NCBI GenBank assembly: GCA_946615905.1
Contig: CAMOIE010000012.1
Coordinates: 28,617 to 92,616, forward strand
Direction: 5' to 3'
From: an uncultured Treponema sp.
GTDB taxonomy: Bacteria > Spirochaetota > Spirochaetia > Treponematales > Treponemataceae
Length of the DNA stretch: 64,000 bases
A program made the position numbers and the translations under genes. The notes below the pieces were generated by a model, which did no database searches, was not told the origin of the DNA, and worked only from the letters and a program-made list of their open reading frames with translations. Of this stretch, positions 16,381 through 25,667 are shown piece after piece. Every line of letters begins with the position of its first letter. The first letter of the stretch is position 1.

Positions 16381-18510
16381 ATGAAGGAACTTGACCCCCA
16401 CATTAAAAAGATTATTCAGTGGCGGGAGTCTTTTGCCACGCTGCCTGACAGCCATTTTTTTGAGCTTATCAGAATGTATCTTGGCGAAATTCACACGCCA
16501 TTTAACAAGCAGAAACTCATTGAGGATCTTGGGGCTTTTTTGCGCAAGGCAGAAAACCGCAAGACAATCGCAAGCCTTCTTTCCGAGTCTGACATTCAGC
16601 TTTTGGCGGCCGTCAAGTTCATTCCTGGGGCGACTCAGGAAAAATTAGCTGAATTTTTTTCCGGGACTTTTACATTTGCCTCCTTGTACGAGCGGCTTTT
16701 GAATCTTGAGGAGCGGCTTTTGATTTTCCGCCATTCAGAGCCTTACGGAAAAAAAATGTATGTTTCCGTAAACCCAATGCTGGATGACATACTTGAACCT
16801 CTCACCCCCCTGTCTTCAATTTTGGAAGAGCCTGTTTATGCGGAAAAAAACTTTGACGCTTCTTCAAACCTGACTCCTGAGCTTTTGGCGGCCTTTGTTT
16901 CTTTTATCCAGACCAGCCCGGACTTATGCAAAAATGACGGGACTTTTAAAAAACGTGCGGTCGCCGAAATCGAAGAAATTTTTCCTGGGCGGGAAAAGTC
17001 AATTGAATATCTTACCAGAGCCTTTATAAATCTCTCTCTCTTAAAAGAGAGCGATTCTGGTTATGAGGTCGACAGGCTTCGTCTTGGGGCATTTGCCCGC
17101 TTGGAGCCGATTTTGCAGTATTGCTACTTGTGCGTTGCAAGTCAGGGCAGATTCAGCCGGTCAGGACTTGTCCGCCAGAGCAGGATTTTTTTGGAGACTG
17201 CATTTAAAATCCCCGAAAGCGGATACTCCCGGCCGGTTTTGCTCCGGTCTGCCTATTTGCTTTCCCAAAAGGACGAGGATATCCCTGGAGTCGCCTCCGC
17301 CGCAAGCCAGAGCCGTTTTTCCGCCATGCTGAGACAGGCGGCTTCCCGCGAAAGTGACACAGCCGAAAACGCGACTTCCGTAATTCCTTTGGTTGACAGA
17401 ATTTTGGAGCCAGCCGCCGCCTTCGGACTTTTGGAAATCGCCGGAAAGGACGAATCTGGAAACGAAATTTTTGTCACCGGCAGCTTGCTTAAAAATCTGT
17501 CAGGCTCTGAAAATTTGCAGAATGAAGTCAAAGCCCTGAACATCGACGCGGGCTTTACCGTGACAGTCATGCCGGGACTGACTTTTGACAGGCTTTTGCC
17601 GCTGATGGATTTTATGTCTGTCGACCGTTTTGACTTGGCTCCGGTTTTTGAGATTTCCAAAAAATCCGTCATGCACGCCTTTGATTCTGGGCTGGACTGC
17701 AAGAAAATCTTGGAGCTTTTAAAAAAATATTCCCTTTACGAGCTTCCGCAGAATCTTACGGTTTCAATCGATGACTGGTCAAAATCCTATTCATCGGCGG
17801 CCTTGTACAAGGGCTGGGTTTTGCGGGTGAATGAAGAGAGCCGCGAGGTGACCGAAAGGAATCCGAACATCAAGCCCTATATCACTGAGATTTTGGCTCC
17901 CGGAGTCTACCTGCTTTCAGTCCAAAGCGACGAGGAAGCCCGTGCTCTAATCGCTAAATCCGGTCTGGACTTTATCGGCTCGGTGAAATCCGCCGCAAAA
18001 TCTGATGAAGTTGTCTCTTTTCCGCTCTTTGATTTGGATGAAATTTGCGCCAAAAATGATTTGCCTCCGCAAGTGGAGTCCGAAGCACTTTCCACGGAGG
18101 AAGAGCGTTCCGGGCATTTTGACCGTATGCGGGCGGAACTTGATAAACTTTCGATGACACCTGAGCAGAAAGACGGGCTTTTGGAGCGTATTCAAAAGAA
18201 AATTGTCTTGACTCCTGCCCAGCTCCGCGCGGATTCTGTCCGACTTGAGCAGCGGGAAGCCGGGGGAATGGACTTTAACGGCAAAATCCACCTGATTGAG
18301 GGGGCGATTTCTTCCAACGCGATGATTGAGCTGACCTATGACTTGCCTTCCGGCGGTGAAAATGTGATTCTCGGCAGTCCCCTTGCAATCGAAAAGGGAG
18401 AGCTTGATTCTTCGGTGACGATTTTGCTGGAGCCTGAGCATATCGAAAAGAGTTTTTCGGTCGGACAGGCGAAGTTTATCAAAAAAATCAGGGGTTCTAT
18501 TTTAAAGTAA
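16381..18510 (+). CDS. XPB-associated protein with helicase-associated domain
   Basis: 709 residues; no helicase motifs. The central to C-terminal part (about 380-560) resembles the XPB/Ssl2 N-terminal-like 'helicase C-terminal-associated' domain found beside bacterial XPB genes: a winged-helix-like first half, then QNLTVSIDDWSKSYSSAALYKGWVLRV and YLLSVQSDEEARALI. The last 70 residues are a small beta-rich, WYL-like module (MIELTYDLPSGGENVILGSP). Adjacent to the helicase in the same direction. It probably acts as a loading or targeting partner. Biochemical role not known. Confidence 0.75.
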   Translation: MKELDPHIKKIIQWRESFATLPDSHFFELIRMYLGEIHTPFNKQKLIEDLGAFLRKAENRKTIASLLSESDIQLLAAVKFIPGATQEKLAEFFSGTFTFASLYERLLNLEERLLIFRHSEPYGKKMYVSVNPMLDDILEPLTPLSSILEEPVYAEKNFDASSNLTPELLAAFVSFIQTSPDLCKNDGTFKKRAVAEIEEIFPGREKSIEYLTRAFINLSLLKESDSGYEVDRLRLGAFARLEPILQYCYLCVASQGRFSRSGLVRQSRIFLETAFKIPESGYSRPVLLRSAYLLSQKDEDIPGVASAASQSRFSAMLRQAASRESDTAENATSVIPLVDRILEPAAAFGLLEIAGKDESGNEIFVTGSLLKNLSGSENLQNEVKALNIDAGFTVTVMPGLTFDRLLPLMDFMSVDRFDLAPVFEISKKSVMHAFDSGLDCKKILELLKKYSLYELPQNLTVSIDDWSKSYSSAALYKGWVLRVNEESREVTERNPNIKPYITEILAPGVYLLSVQSDEEARALIAKSGLDFIGSVKSAAKSDEVVSFPLFDLDEICAKNDLPPQVESEALSTEEERSGHFDRMRAELDKLSMTPEQKDGLLERIQKKIVLTPAQLRADSVRLEQREAGGMDFNGKIHLIEGAISSNAMIELTYDLPSGGENVILGSPLAIEKGELDSSVTILLEPEHIEKSFSVGQAKFIKKIRGSILK

Positions 18511-18539
18511 AAAAAGCCGCCCGCATGAAAAGCGGACAG

Positions 18540-18777
18540 CTCTTGTTCTTGGAATGCGATAGCGATTGGAGTGGGCGCGTAGCGCGTGCGTAGCCTTTGG
18601 CAAGCACCGAGGCGCGGTTAGTCGCCGGAGCCACGCAAAGCGCGGTGCCGCAAATTGCGGCAATCGCCCTATCTTTTGCGGTCATTGAGCCTGTCGAAAT
18701 GACATTTGCCACTATAGATGGTGGTTTCGACAAGCTCAACCACCATTTTGCTACTTTTGGGACAGCCCCGCTCCCTA
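18540..18777. repeat. GC-rich dispersed repeat region R2
   Basis: Non-coding. 18562-18594 is related to the repeat segments at 55181-55215 and, inverted, 42665-42708 (shared core GCGCGTGCGTAGC). 18678-18769 is a second element repeated at 53852-53955, containing CATTGAGCCTGTCGAAATGA and a GGTGGTT/AACCACC hairpin. The stretch fills the gap between the convergent helicase-partner and hibernation-factor genes. Confidence 0.7.
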
Positions 18778-19068
18778 CTATTTCTTCTCTTGAATCTTTT
18801 CTTTTTCTTTTTTGACTTTAACGTCGAGGACGTCCATCATGGCGTTGAGGGCGGCTCCGAAGTCAAAATCCTCTCCAGAAACGTGTGCCTGCGCGCCCCA
18901 GCGGAAGTTTACTGTCGTTTCAAAAACGTATTTCTGCTCGTGCTTTATGCGAACAATCAAGTCAACAATCAAATCTTCTGCGTAGTGGATGCGCTCAAGT
19001 TTCTTTTCAATCATCTCTGATTCTTTTGTTTTGAGGTCGAAGCCAACTGCTGTTACTGATTTAGTCAT
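18778..19068 (-). CDS. hpf: Ribosome hibernation promoting factor, short HPF/RaiA type
   Basis: 96 residues with the beta-alpha-beta-beta-beta-alpha HPF/YfiA pattern (LERIHYAEDLIVDLIVRIKHEQKYVFETTVNF). It lacks the long-form C-terminal dimerisation domain and ends in a lysine/glutamate-rich tail. Start chosen at ATG 19068: an in-frame ATG 12 bases upstream contains the GGAGG ribosome site itself (ATGGAGGAAATTATG). Predicted to bind the 30S decoding region and silence ribosomes in slow growth. Monocistronic, with an AT-rich promoter region facing comM. Confidence 0.88.
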   Translation of the reverse strand: MTKSVTAVGFDLKTKESEMIEKKLERIHYAEDLIVDLIVRIKHEQKYVFETTVNFRWGAQAHVSGEDFDFGAALNAMMDVLDVKVKKEKEKIQEKK

Positions 19069-19235
19069 AATTTCCTCCATAGAAGTAAATAAGTAAGATG
19101 AAGCCGGATAACCGGCAGCTCATGTTGTACATTAATTATACACCAGTTTTTAAAAAAATTGAAAAAAAATTAAATTTTATCCGCAAAAAATGCCCGATTG
19201 TGAAAAATCACGCCAATTAATAAGGTGAGGTTTTT

Positions 19236-20804
19236 ATGAAGATTTTTTCCTTTTCTCCATTCGGTTATGAAGGTGCCCTTGTGGCTGTTGAAGTTGACTT
19301 GCGGCGGGGAATTCCTGCCGTTGATATTGTCGGCCTTGCGGACGGGGCCATAAAAGAAAGCCGTGAGCGGATGAAAAGCGCAATCCGAAATTCTGGCTTT
19401 GACTTTCCTCCTGAGCGTGTTTTGATTTCCCTTGCCCCGGCTGACTTGAAGAAGGAAGGCTCCGGTTTTGATCTGGCTCTTGCGCTGGCGGTTTTGGACG
19501 CTCAGAAAAAATCCTCGGCGGCTTCTGACTCTGATTTTTCTGATGAGGATTCACTGCTGGTTTTGGGCGAGCTGGAGCTTTCCGGCGTGATTCGGCCTGT
19601 GCGGGGAATCCATGCGGCCTGCGCGACTGCGATAAAGGCCGGCATTACAAAATGCATTGTCGCAGGTCGTAACGGGGCTGAGGCGCGGGAAATTGCCGGA
19701 ATGAAAGTTTTTGCGGCCGGAAATCTAACCGAGGCTTTTGACGCGCTTTATAAAAACGAGGTTTTTACGAACGGTGAGATTGACGAGAAACGCTGTCTGC
19801 CGCCTGATTCCGTGGAGATTGACGGCGTTAATTTTGCCGCTGAAAATCCTGACTTTAATTTTTCTGACGTAAAGGGGCAGGGGAGACTTGTTCGTGCCTT
19901 GCAGATTGCGGCGGCTGGAGGCCACAATGTCCTTGCTTTCGGGCCTCCCGGTTGCGGAAAAACTTTGGCCATGCAGCGTTTTCCTGAGTTGCTGCCCCTT
20001 TTGACGATTGAGGAGGCTCAGAGCGTCACGAGAATTCTTTCGCTTGCGGGGCTGCTTCCGCAAAGGACTGCCCTTGTAAGAAAAACTCCTTTCAGACAGC
20101 CCCATCAAACTGCCACGATTGAGGGAATCTGCGGCGGTGGGGCGAACTGCCTGCCGGGCGAAGTTTCCCTTGCCCACAACGGAGTTTTGTTTTTGGACGA
20201 GGCTGCGGAATTCAGAACGTCAGTCTTGCAGATGATGAGGGTGCCGATGGAGACTGGCTCGATTACTTTGAGCCGGGCGGGGCGGTCGACAATTTATCCT
20301 GCCCGCTTTCAGCTTTTGATGGCGACAAATCCATGTCCCTGCGGAAATTTCGGCTCGGAGGGAAAGCTCTGCCTCTGCTCGGCCAGGGCAATCGAAAACT
20401 ACTGGAAGAAATTTTCAGGTCCCCTGCTTGACCGCGTTGACATGAGGATTCCTGTTCAGATTTCGGATTCTTCAGTGTCTGACTCTGACTCGCTTTCTAC
20501 GGCTGAATTGAGGAAAGAAATCGCCCGTGCGGTGAAAATTCAGAGGAAACGTCAGGGAAAGAGAAACTCCTTTTTGCAGGCCGCTGAAATTGCCCAAATC
20601 TGTCGGATGGACGAAAAGGACAGGATTTTTTTGGATTCGCTTTCGCGGAACAAGGAATTTTCCCAGCGGGGACTTGCTGGCTGCCTGAAACTTGCACGGA
20701 CGATCGCCGACATGGCCGGGGAAGAGAAAATCTCTGCCGTACACATCGCGGAAGCCGTTTCCTTCAGGGCAAATGTCGGCCCGCTATCTGTTTTTGACGC
20801 GTGA
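19236..20804 (+). CDS. comM: ComM/YifB-type Mg-chelatase-like AAA+ ATPase
   Basis: 522 residues, the normal length. The N-terminal Lon-protease-like fold (VEVDLRRGIPAVDIVGLAD, about 19-37) precedes the AAA+ domain with GPPGCGKT (about 235) and the Walker B LFLDEAAEF. A zinc-like cysteine cluster (CPCGNFGSEGKLCLC, about 368-382) and the C-terminal Mg-chelatase domain follow. In other bacteria ComM is a hexameric helicase aiding branch migration during integration of transforming DNA. Monocistronic, with GGTGAGG upstream. Confidence 0.93.
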   Translation: MKIFSFSPFGYEGALVAVEVDLRRGIPAVDIVGLADGAIKESRERMKSAIRNSGFDFPPERVLISLAPADLKKEGSGFDLALALAVLDAQKKSSAASDSDFSDEDSLLVLGELELSGVIRPVRGIHAACATAIKAGITKCIVAGRNGAEAREIAGMKVFAAGNLTEAFDALYKNEVFTNGEIDEKRCLPPDSVEIDGVNFAAENPDFNFSDVKGQGRLVRALQIAAAGGHNVLAFGPPGCGKTLAMQRFPELLPLLTIEEAQSVTRILSLAGLLPQRTALVRKTPFRQPHQTATIEGICGGGANCLPGEVSLAHNGVLFLDEAAEFRTSVLQMMRVPMETGSITLSRAGRSTIYPARFQLLMATNPCPCGNFGSEGKLCLCSARAIENYWKKFSGPLLDRVDMRIPVQISDSSVSDSDSLSTAELRKEIARAVKIQRKRQGKRNSFLQAAEIAQICRMDEKDRIFLDSLSRNKEFSQRGLAGCLKLARTIADMAGEEKISAVHIAEAVSFRANVGPLSVFDA

Positions 20805-20844
20805 ATTGCGGTTTTTGGAGGGAAAAATTGCGGGGCGAAAAAAA

Positions 20845-20870
20845 AGACCTGCCAGAAATCTGACAGGTCT
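20845..20870 (-). terminator. tRNA-Leu terminator
   Basis: Read on the minus strand, AGACCTGTCA and TGGCAGGTCT form a stem with a 6-base loop followed by a run of T residues. It starts two bases after the tRNA 3' end. Confidence 0.85.
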
Positions 20871-20871
20871 T

Positions 20872-20954
20872 TACCGGCTCTGAGACTTGAACTCAGACAG
20901 TATCGCTACCAAAGGATTTTGAGTCCTTCGTGTCTACCATTCCACCAAGCCGGC
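20872..20954 (-). tRNA. tRNA-Leu (anticodon CAA)
   Basis: Complete 83-nt class II tRNA. The acceptor GCCGGCT pairs with AGCCGGT (G1-U72 wobble). The anticodon stem AAGGA/TCCTT encloses loop CTCAAAA, giving anticodon CAA. A long variable arm and a T-arm with TTCAAGT follow. CCA is not encoded. A Rho-independent terminator follows directly. Confidence 0.93.
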
Positions 20955-21030
20955 GTGTTTTAATAATCTACAGGAAATCAGAAGTTTTTGCAAGTGCGGA
21001 AGCGGAGTTTTATTCAAAATGAAATATCAT

Positions 21031-21036
21031 TATAAT
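21031..21036 (+). promoter_or_regulatory. -10 hexamer, probable leaderless promoter (recQ)
   Basis: A perfect TATAAT ends 6 bases before the ATG at 21043. An in-frame ATG at 21019 lies upstream of it and would not be transcribed from this promoter. Confidence 0.6.
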
Positions 21037-21042
21037 CATTTT

Positions 21043-22995
21043 ATGGCAAAAAAATCTTACATCGGGGAAAAGCCTGAGAAAGTTCTTAAGGAAGTTTTCG
21101 GCTACGAGTCTTTCCGCCTTCTTCAAAAAGACGTTATTCAAAATGTGCTTGCAAAAAAGGACACTCTGGCCGTAATGCCGACCGGCGGGGGAAAGTCTTT
21201 CTGCTACCAGATTCCAGCCCTGATTTTTGAGGGGCTGACTGTCGTTGTGACCCCGCTGATTTCCCTGATGCAGGACCAGGTTGCCTCCCTGAATGCTTCC
21301 GGGGTGGACGCCGTTTTTTTGAATTCCACTGTCGCCTGGGAGGATTACACTGACTCCATTTCAAAAATCCGCCGAGGCCAGATAAAAATCGTCTATCTTT
21401 CGCCAGAAGGACTGAACACTGCTAAAATCCGAAATCTTCTCGACGACCCCCTTGTAAAGGTCGACTGCATTACGATTGACGAGGCCCACTGCGTCTCCGA
21501 GTGGGGGCATGACTTTCGTCCGGACTATCTTGAGATTGCCGCCGTCAGAAGAAGTCACCCGGAGGCCGTCTGCCTTGCATTGACTGCGACCGCCACTGTC
21601 CAAGTCCGCGAAGACATAATAAAAAATCTTGCCCTTAAAAAGCCTGACCTTTTGATTTCCTCTTTTGACCGGCCGAATATTTTTTTGAACGTCTGCTCAA
21701 AGACTGACGCAGACATGCAGGTTGCCGCCTGTATCCGCCGCCACTGGGGCGAGTCTGGAATCATCTATTGTTTTTCCCGCCGCCAAGTTGACGAGCTTAC
21801 CGAAAAATTGCAAAAACTCGGCTACTCCGCGCTCAACTACCATGCAGGGCTTACAGACCAGGAAAGGGCTGACCACCAGACTTCATTTATCCGTGACGAG
21901 ACTCAAATTATGGTCGCGACCCTTGCGTTTGGAATGGGAATCGACAAGCCGAATATCCGCTTTGTGATTCACTACGACCTGCCCAAGTCTCTCGAACAGT
22001 ATTATCAAGAAATCGGCCGCGCCGGGCGTGACGGACTTGCAAGCGAGGCTCTTCTTTTGTATTCAGCCGCTGATGCCCATAAAATCCGTTGGTTTTTCCA
22101 GGAGTCAGCAGACAAGGAAAAATCTGAGTTCATGCTGCAAAAAATCCTTGACTATGCAGGGGCTAGAACCTGCCGCCGTAAAGTCCTGCTCTCGTATTTT
22201 GGCGAGAATTACACTGGAAAAAACGAAAAATGCTGCGATATTTGCTCTCTTTTCGGTGACGGCGGCGTTCCGCAGATTGACATGACGATTCAGTGCCAGA
22301 AACTTATGTCCTGCATAATCCGCACGAAATCCCGCTTTGGCTCCGCCTACATTGCCGACGTGCTTTTGGGCTCCCGCGCAAAGAGGATTTTGGACAACGG
22401 CCACAACATGATTTCAACTTGGGGAATCGGCCGGGAACTGACAAAAAATCAGTGGATTGAAGTCGCCACTCTTTTGATTGACAGGAATTTTCTCTTGAAA
22501 GACCCGGAATACGGAAGCCTCATGCTGACTAATGACGGCTTGAATGCCCTTAAAAACCGGGACAAAATCGAGCTGCCATTCAGACTTCCTGCCTCCTATG
22601 ACGAAAACGGGGAGCTTAAGGCTCCGGGAACTTTCATTCCGAAAAATCGGGCGGGCGCTGGCTCTACAGGCGGTGTTATGTTCCCCAAGCCGGAAAAAAA
22701 GTCAAAAAAATCGGCCTTTGTCCTCTATAAAAAAGCCGGGAACGACAAAAAGGATATGACTATCGGGGAGAATCCTGAGGACGCTGAATTGTACAACGCG
22801 ATCAAAAAATGGCGGAAACGGAAGGCCTCGGAGCTTGACGTTCCCCCCTATATAATTTTCGGGGACAAGACTGTCGAGGACTTGATTTTGCGAAAGCCCC
22901 AGTCTGAGGAAGAGCTTTCTCTAGTCTTCGGACTGGGGGAGCGGAAAATCCAGAAATTCGGGGAGGAAATCCTTTCGATAATCAGAGAGGGCTGA
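21043..22995 (+). CDS. recQ: ATP-dependent DNA helicase RecQ
   Basis: 650 residues from ATG 21043, chosen because TATAAT lies between it and the upstream ATG. Helicase motifs: FRLLQKDVIQ (motif 0), MPTGGGKS (about 46), DEAHC (about 146), TATAT, the motif VI region YYQEIGRAGRDG. The RecQ zinc site follows (RTCRRKVLLSYFGE then CCDIC). A winged-helix and a C-terminal HRDC domain (about 580-650, FGDKTVEDLILRKPQSEEEL) complete the family layout. A basic linker precedes HRDC. Monocistronic. Confidence 0.95.
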   Translation: MAKKSYIGEKPEKVLKEVFGYESFRLLQKDVIQNVLAKKDTLAVMPTGGGKSFCYQIPALIFEGLTVVVTPLISLMQDQVASLNASGVDAVFLNSTVAWEDYTDSISKIRRGQIKIVYLSPEGLNTAKIRNLLDDPLVKVDCITIDEAHCVSEWGHDFRPDYLEIAAVRRSHPEAVCLALTATATVQVREDIIKNLALKKPDLLISSFDRPNIFLNVCSKTDADMQVAACIRRHWGESGIIYCFSRRQVDELTEKLQKLGYSALNYHAGLTDQERADHQTSFIRDETQIMVATLAFGMGIDKPNIRFVIHYDLPKSLEQYYQEIGRAGRDGLASEALLLYSAADAHKIRWFFQESADKEKSEFMLQKILDYAGARTCRRKVLLSYFGENYTGKNEKCCDICSLFGDGGVPQIDMTIQCQKLMSCIIRTKSRFGSAYIADVLLGSRAKRILDNGHNMISTWGIGRELTKNQWIEVATLLIDRNFLLKDPEYGSLMLTNDGLNALKNRDKIELPFRLPASYDENGELKAPGTFIPKNRAGAGSTGGVMFPKPEKKSKKSAFVLYKKAGNDKKDMTIGENPEDAELYNAIKKWRKRKASELDVPPYIIFGDKTVEDLILRKPQSEEELSLVFGLGERKIQKFGEEILSIIREG

Positions 22996-23016
22996 TTTTT
23001 GAATAATTAACGAATC

Positions 23017-24294
23017 TTAGTCGAACTGGGTCTGCCAAACTTTTATCCTGTTTTCAAGGCTTTCTACCTTTTGGACGGAGGTTGAAGTTGAAAGGGCCAG
23101 ATATGGCAGGATGACCCTTTCATGGATACTGTACCAACGGATGGGAAAAGCTGATGGTGCCTTTATTGATGAAGCCTGCGGCATATTCCCTAAAAGCGTT
23201 CTGTTGTAAATCGGCAGTACATGCTCGTTTACTGCAATCAGACTTGAAAAACCTGATGCAATTCCGAATGTCGAGGTTCCCAACTGAAGCTTGTGAACCC
23301 GCTCGATAATCTCTTTTTGGTTTTCCTCGTTTAAAAGCCAGACTATGAACTGTTTTGCTCCATCCTTGTTTTTTGACGAATGGTAAAGCCCTATTGTGAC
23401 GATATCGTCTTCTGCTGGAATTTCGTTGTTCTGCGAAATCCAGCGGAAATCGATTCCGCTAAGGATCCCTGCGGAGAGGTTGAACAAGTCTCGAGAATTT
23501 TGAAAGGCGTAAAGACACCGCAATGCTGTGACCTGCTTGTTTGGCGGCGTATATAGAAATTTGAAGGCGAAGTCCTGCTCAAGTTCGGTTGATGTATTTT
23601 TTTCTGTCGTCCAATCCCTGATGTATTTTGCCGTTGCGTCCAAAGCCTGCTGGTTCCATGTGAACTGGTTGCTTTTTTCTGAAATTGAAAAACCATTCAG
23701 CTTTGCGACTGTATACAAAAAGTCTGGATTCCAAGAGGGGCCGAATCCCATGTTTTTATAAAATCCAGAGGAGTCAGTCACGTTGTAGCGTCCGGCTGTA
23801 TTTTTGATTTCGTTCAGTGTTACCAAATGCTTTTTTGGGACATATTCATCGTTTTTCGGCGAGAAAATTATTGCTGGCAAGTTAAATGAGACAGGAAGAA
23901 GGTAGTGGCGACCGTTTGAAAGCCCGTATTCCAAAAGAGATGGGTAGAGGCTGGCTGGGTCAAGGTCCTTTTTGTTGAAAACTGAATCGAGCGGGGCAAA
24001 ATGTTTGCGGATTTTTGAATTTTTTAAGTAGGCGCCCGCTATTAAATCCGGTGGCGTTTCGTCCTTTGCGGGCGGAAGTTCCTCTGCCGGATGTTTTTTA
24101 TAAGTGACTATGACTTTTGCATCCTTACTCTGAACGTTAAAAAGTTCGGCGTAAAGGGCGAATTCCTTTGAGTCAGTCCAAATGACTACCGGCTGTGTAT
24201 TTTTTGCACAGCCTGAAATAATCATGAGGAGGAAAAGAACTGCTGCGGCAAAAATCTTATTCTGCCAAATCTTCTGCTGTCGAATAAATTGCAT
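23017..24294 (-). CDS. Extracellular solute-binding lipoprotein (sugar-ABC type)
   Basis: About 425 residues. Start at ATG 24294 (MQFIRQQK) is preferred; a TTG/ATG pair 27-30 bases upstream is also in frame. A signal peptide ends in a lipobox (MIISGC). The mature part resembles family 1 periplasmic solute-binding proteins (PVVIWTDSKEFALYAELFN, then IVWLLNEENQKEIIER), which serve sugar ABC transporters. No permease or ATPase genes are near. The 5' end overlaps the aminotransferase gene, so it is transcribed from that gene's promoter. The ligand is unknown. Confidence 0.72.
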   Translation of the reverse strand: MQFIRQQKIWQNKIFAAAVLFLLMIISGCAKNTQPVVIWTDSKEFALYAELFNVQSKDAKVIVTYKKHPAEELPPAKDETPPDLIAGAYLKNSKIRKHFAPLDSVFNKKDLDPASLYPSLLEYGLSNGRHYLLPVSFNLPAIIFSPKNDEYVPKKHLVTLNEIKNTAGRYNVTDSSGFYKNMGFGPSWNPDFLYTVAKLNGFSISEKSNQFTWNQQALDATAKYIRDWTTEKNTSTELEQDFAFKFLYTPPNKQVTALRCLYAFQNSRDLFNLSAGILSGIDFRWISQNNEIPAEDDIVTIGLYHSSKNKDGAKQFIVWLLNEENQKEIIERVHKLQLGTSTFGIASGFSSLIAVNEHVLPIYNRTLLGNMPQASSIKAPSAFPIRWYSIHERVILPYLALSTSTSVQKVESLENRIKVWQTQFD

Positions 24295-25549
24295 CGTAGA
24301 CTGTTTCGATTTTGTCCTCATCAACTGAAGAGAAAGCCACGCGGAGTGTCTCGGAATCGATGGAGATTGTGCCGATTCCTTTTTCCATCAGGATTTTCTG
24401 GCGGAGTTCTTCTGCGTCAATTCCCTCAACATGGAAGCTCATGAAGTAGCCGGAATTGAAGGGCATCGCATGCAAATACTTTGACTGGTGTGAGTCAACG
24501 TATGCACGGACTTTGTGGTAGCGGGCTTCGAGTATGTCGCGGAGGGCTTTTTTCTGGCTCTCAATCTCAGGGTCATCGAATGCTTTGAGGCAGAGCGACT
24601 GGCTGGGAGTTGATGCACATGAGACTGAGGAGCGGATTAAGCCCATCAGCTTTTTGACGAGAGCCTCATACTGTGCCTCGTTCATGCCCTTGCAGCCGAA
24701 AGTCAAGAATCCGCAGCGGAAGCCCCATACGAAGTCTTCTTTTGTCGGACCGTCGATTTTCACGGCAAGGACGTTTTCGCTCAAGTTTGCGAATTCCGCG
24801 AAAAGTGACTGGGGGTAAATGTCATCTTCGTAATTGAGACCGAAATAAGCGTCATCGTCCCAGATTATGAACTTTGTTCCCTTGTCCGCGAATTCTTTTA
24901 CGATTTTTACGATTTCCGCAGCCTCTTTTTTTGTCGGGCTGTAGCCGGAGGGGTTCTGCGGGAAGTTCAGCAGGACTCTTACGGAACCAGATTTCGCCTC
25001 CTCGGCAATCGCTTTTTTGAAGCCCTCAAGGTTGAAGCCCCCGTTTGCGAACATTTCAAACTGATGAAGTTCCGCACCGCGTCTTGTCTCGACAATCAAA
25101 GAGTAGTTGTCCCATGAAGGGTTTGCCACCAAGAGCGGCTTGTCAGAGTCAACGAAAAGGTCTGACAGGTATGAGATTCCTGCGGTAAGGCCGGGAACGA
25201 CAACCGGAAGTGAAATTGAAACGCCTTTTAGTCCGGGATTTTTATCGAATATTTTTTCTTTCCAGAGAGCGCGCAAGTTCGGGTCGCCTGCTGTAGGCTC
25301 GTAGGCCACAAGCTCCGCTGCTGTCAGCATGGGAACATGTTTGTGGATTGCTTCCAGACAGACCGGCTTGCCGTCCACACGGGTGGTTCCGACAGTCGCA
25401 TTTGCGACTTTTCCGAAGCGTTTGGCTTCGCCGCCCTGTGAGATTATGCCGCGCGGAAAGAAAATTCTTTGTCCCAGTTCAGAAAAAAGCCCGTCGGCAA
25501 CAGTTCCAGCGAGCGTCTTGTTCAATTCTTGTGCTAAAGGGTTCAACAT
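24257..25549 (-). CDS. PLP-dependent aminotransferase, class I/II
   Basis: 430 residues, cytosolic, fold-type I. Visible are the NPSWDNYSLI region, the LNFPQNPSGYSPT loop, the IIWDDDAYFGLNYEDD aspartate and the putative PLP lysine in KIDGPTKEDFVWGFRCG. Resembles aromatic/aspartate-type aminotransferases seen in treponemes; the substrate cannot be fixed. A TAATAA (minus strand 25561-25556) lies six bases before the ATG, another candidate leaderless start. Its 3' end overlaps the lipoprotein gene. Confidence 0.88.
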   Translation of the reverse strand: MLNPLAQELNKTLAGTVADGLFSELGQRIFFPRGIISQGGEAKRFGKVANATVGTTRVDGKPVCLEAIHKHVPMLTAAELVAYEPTAGDPNLRALWKEKIFDKNPGLKGVSISLPVVVPGLTAGISYLSDLFVDSDKPLLVANPSWDNYSLIVETRRGAELHQFEMFANGGFNLEGFKKAIAEEAKSGSVRVLLNFPQNPSGYSPTKKEAAEIVKIVKEFADKGTKFIIWDDDAYFGLNYEDDIYPQSLFAEFANLSENVLAVKIDGPTKEDFVWGFRCGFLTFGCKGMNEAQYEALVKKLMGLIRSSVSCASTPSQSLCLKAFDDPEIESQKKALRDILEARYHKVRAYVDSHQSKYLHAMPFNSGYFMSFHVEGIDAEELRQKILMEKGIGTISIDSETLRVAFSSVDEDKIETVYDAIYSTAEDLAE

Positions 25550-25589
25550 GATAAATTATTAAACAGCAAAATTACTGCTAATGTCAATT

Positions 25590-25632
25590 ATATTTATGCA
25601 CTTTAAATGTTAAAAATTGCATATTTATGCAA
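25590..25632. promoter_or_regulatory. Candidate operator between aminotransferase and moxR
   Basis: ATATTTATGCA occurs at 25590-25600 and again at 25621-25631, 31 bp apart. The second copy is part of an inverted repeat, TTGCATA-tt-TATGCAA (25617-25632). It lies between divergent genes. Regulator unknown. Confidence 0.4.
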
Positions 25633-25667
25633 ATTTTTACTCTAAATTGGCGGCGGAACGGAAAGAT

